NCBI GenBank assembly: GCA_030037695.1
Contig: JASHQF010000093.1
Location: forward strand, 1-6,161
Source of the DNA: Thermoplasmata archaeon
GTDB taxonomy: Archaea > Thermoplasmatota > Thermoplasmata > Lutacidiplasmatales > UBA184
Reading direction: 5' to 3'
DNA length: 6,161 nucleotides
Part shown: positions 4,750 to 6,161 of the stretch, piece by piece
How the letters are laid out: each line of letters begins with the position of its first letter
Numbering within the stretch: position 1 is the stretch's first letter
Made by a program: the position numbers and the translations under genes
The notes under the pieces: generated by a model
What the model saw: the letters and a program-made list of their open reading frames with translations, nothing else
Told to the model about the DNA's origin: nothing
Database searches by the model: none

Positions 4750-6161
4750 ATGGTCGCGGCGAAGCTGGCCCCTCCCGACCCCGCCGCGCTCCAGGGGCGG
4801 TGGGCGGCGGCGCTCGAGGAGGCCGGCCTGCGCCCGCGCATCCTCGAGATCTTCGGCCGGTTCCCCGAACAGCGGTCGCTCGAGGTCCCGTTCGGGACCC
4901 TGGAGGCGATCGACACCGGCCTCGCCGACCTCCTCCTCGAGCGGCCCGAGGAGGTCCTCGCGGCCGGGATCCGGGCGATGCGCGAGCTCCTGCCCGTCGC
5001 CGGGGCCGACGCCGAGCGCCTGCGCCTGCGGATCGTCCAGCTCCCGTCGACCGCGCACCGCCAGGTGCGGGCGATCCGGGAGACCGACCTCAACCGGTTC
5101 GTCGCGATCGCCGGCATCGTCCGTCGCGTGACCGAGGTCCGCCCCCAGATCCGCGACGCGGTGTTCGAGTGCGTCGCCTGCCGCACGAAGTTCCACGAGC
5201 CCCAGGACGAGGCGTCGCTCGTCTTCCGGGAGCCCCTGGAGTGCCCGGAGGCGCAGGGCGGCTGCGGCAAGACCCAGGGCCGGACCCGGTTCCGGCTCCT
5301 CGCGGAGCTCTCCGAGTACGTCGACGCCCAGCGGATCGAGGTCCAGGAGCACCCGGAGTCCCTGAAGCACGGCGCGCACCCCCAGGGGCTGTCGGTGCTG
5401 CTCACCGAGGACCTCGCGGGCAAGCTCCTGCCGGGCAACCGGATCGTCCTCAACGGGGTGCTGAAGAGCTTCCAGCGGGCGAGCGCCTCGCGCGGCGGGG
5501 TCGTGCGGAACACGACGTTCGATCTCATGGCGCTCGCGAACTCGTTCGAGTCGACGAGCCCGGAGTACTCGGAGCTCGAGATCTCCCCGGAGGAGATCCG
5601 GGTGATCCAGCGGTACAAGGACGACCCGACGGTCGTCGACAAGATCGTCCTCTCGCTCGCCCCGACGATCAAGGGGATGGAGCAGGAGAAGGAGGCGATC
5701 GCCCTCCAGCTGTTCGGGGGCGTGCCGAAGCGGCACGCCGACGGGGTCCGGGTCCGCGGGGACATCCACGTCCTCATCGTCGGCGACCCCGGCACGGCGA
5801 AGAGCCAGCTCCTGCGCTACGTCGCCGAGGTCGCCCCGCGCGGGATCGCGACGAGCGGCAAGGGGGCGACCGCCGCCGGGCTCACGGCGGCGGCGGTGAA
5901 GGACGACTTCGCGGGGGGTCGCTGGGTGCTCGAGGCCGGCATGCTCGTCCTCGCCGACGGCGGCATGGCGATCGTCGACGAGCTCGACAAGATGAGCCCG
6001 GAGGACCGGGTCGCGATGCACGAGGCGCTCGAGCAGCAGACGGTCTCGATCGCCAAGGCCGGCATCACCTCCACGCTGAACGCCCGGTGCCCCGTCCTCG
6101 CCGCGGCGAACCCGAAGCTCGGGCGGTTCTCCGGCGAACGGCCGATCGCCGACCAGATCGA
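4750..6161 (+). CDS. mcm: MCM replicative helicase (N-terminal 470 residues)
   Basis: The archaeal minichromosome maintenance protein, a homohexameric ATPase that unwinds DNA at the replication fork. The gene runs off the right edge; archaeal MCMs are usually about 650-700 aa, so roughly two thirds is visible. Residues 1-95 are the helical A domain. About 96-265 form the OB-fold DNA-binding region with a zinc site of Cys141, Cys144, Cys165 and Cys172 (C-x2-C-x20-C-x6-C). The N-terminal beta-hairpin region (about 240-255, SRGGVVRN) precedes FDLMALANSFE. The AAA+ domain begins near 285: Walker A is GDPGTAKS (345-352, Lys351), the helix-2-insert region is about 365-385, Walker B is MAIVDELDKM (406-415, Asp410/Glu411), and sensor 1 is AAANPKLGRF (451-460, Asn454). 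The visible Walker A and sensor 1 sites are uninterrupted by inteins. The arginine finger, sensor 2 and C-terminal winged helix lie beyond the window. Confidence 0.96.
   Translation, partial: MVAAKLAPPDPAALQGRWAAALEEAGLRPRILEIFGRFPEQRSLEVPFGTLEAIDTGLADLLLERPEEVLAAGIRAMRELLPVAGADAERLRLRIVQLPSTAHRQVRAIRETDLNRFVAIAGIVRRVTEVRPQIRDAVFECVACRTKFHEPQDEASLVFREPLECPEAQGGCGKTQGRTRFRLLAELSEYVDAQRIEVQEHPESLKHGAHPQGLSVLLTEDLAGKLLPGNRIVLNGVLKSFQRASASRGGVVRNTTFDLMALANSFESTSPEYSELEISPEEIRVIQRYKDDPTVVDKIVLSLAPTIKGMEQEKEAIALQLFGGVPKRHADGVRVRGDIHVLIVGDPGTAKSQLLRYVAEVAPRGIATSGKGATAAGLTAAAVKDDFAGGRWVLEAGMLVLADGGMAIVDELDKMSPEDRVAMHEALEQQTVSIAKAGITSTLNARCPVLAAANPKLGRFSGERPIADQI

Noticed and set aside
3445..6021. An 858-codon open frame antisense to aspS and mcm
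   Set aside because: It mirrors the coding strand's codon pattern in GC-rich DNA, is dominated by Arg, Leu, Asp, Glu, Gly and Pro, has no recognisable motif, and is fully covered by two certain plus-strand genes.
5782..6130. Possible intein in the MCM ATPase core
   Set aside because: Archaeal MCM often carries inteins near conserved ATPase motifs, but Walker A, Walker B and sensor 1 here are continuous at normal spacing.
1..6161. CRISPR arrays, tRNA or rRNA genes, transposons, defence islands
   Set aside because: No regularly spaced repeats, tRNA-like arms with a T-loop, transposase motifs or terminal repeats were seen on either strand by eye.

Overview
The window is very GC-rich (roughly 70% by eye) and almost wholly coding. 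It carries an archaeal housekeeping set: an archaeal-type dihydroorotate dehydrogenase electron-transfer subunit (PyrK), CTP synthase (PyrG), an archaeal-type aspartyl-tRNA synthetase (AspS) and an MCM replicative helicase. MCM and the AspRS type make this an archaeon. The high GC, the apparently leaderless pyrK and the gene content would suit a GC-rich Thermoplasmatota lineage, but that placement is inference and no 16S is present.

Layout. Positions 1-145 (+) hold the last 47 codons of a protein whose end resembles the C-terminus of dihydroorotate dehydrogenase (PyrD). On the opposite strand, a class I SAM-dependent methyltransferase starts at 851 and reads leftward. Its recognisable domain ends near 228, but its frame has no stop before the window edge, so it lies antisense to the pyrD-like tail. 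A 69-bp divergent spacer (852-920) with one TATA-like element separates it from pyrK (921-1697, +). A 123-bp spacer with its own TATA-like element precedes pyrG (1821-3455, +). aspS then overlaps the end of pyrG, and mcm (4750 to beyond the right edge) follows aspS after 12 bp.

How the genes relate. PyrD and PyrK act together in de novo UMP synthesis and PyrG makes CTP, so the left and middle parts are a pyrimidine neighbourhood interrupted by the divergent methyltransferase. pyrG, aspS and mcm are tightly spaced and probably co-transcribed, joining nucleotide supply, translation and replication.

No undescribed defence or mobile system is visible. The most interesting points are: (i) aspS has no ATG, GTG or TTG at the expected start, but has a CTG nine to ten bases after an AAGGAGGT Shine-Dalgarno inside the pyrG coding sequence; (ii) the methyltransferase has no stop at its expected end and sits between pyrD-like and pyrK sequences; (iii) a GCCTCTTA element is shared by the methyltransferase and pyrG upstream regions.
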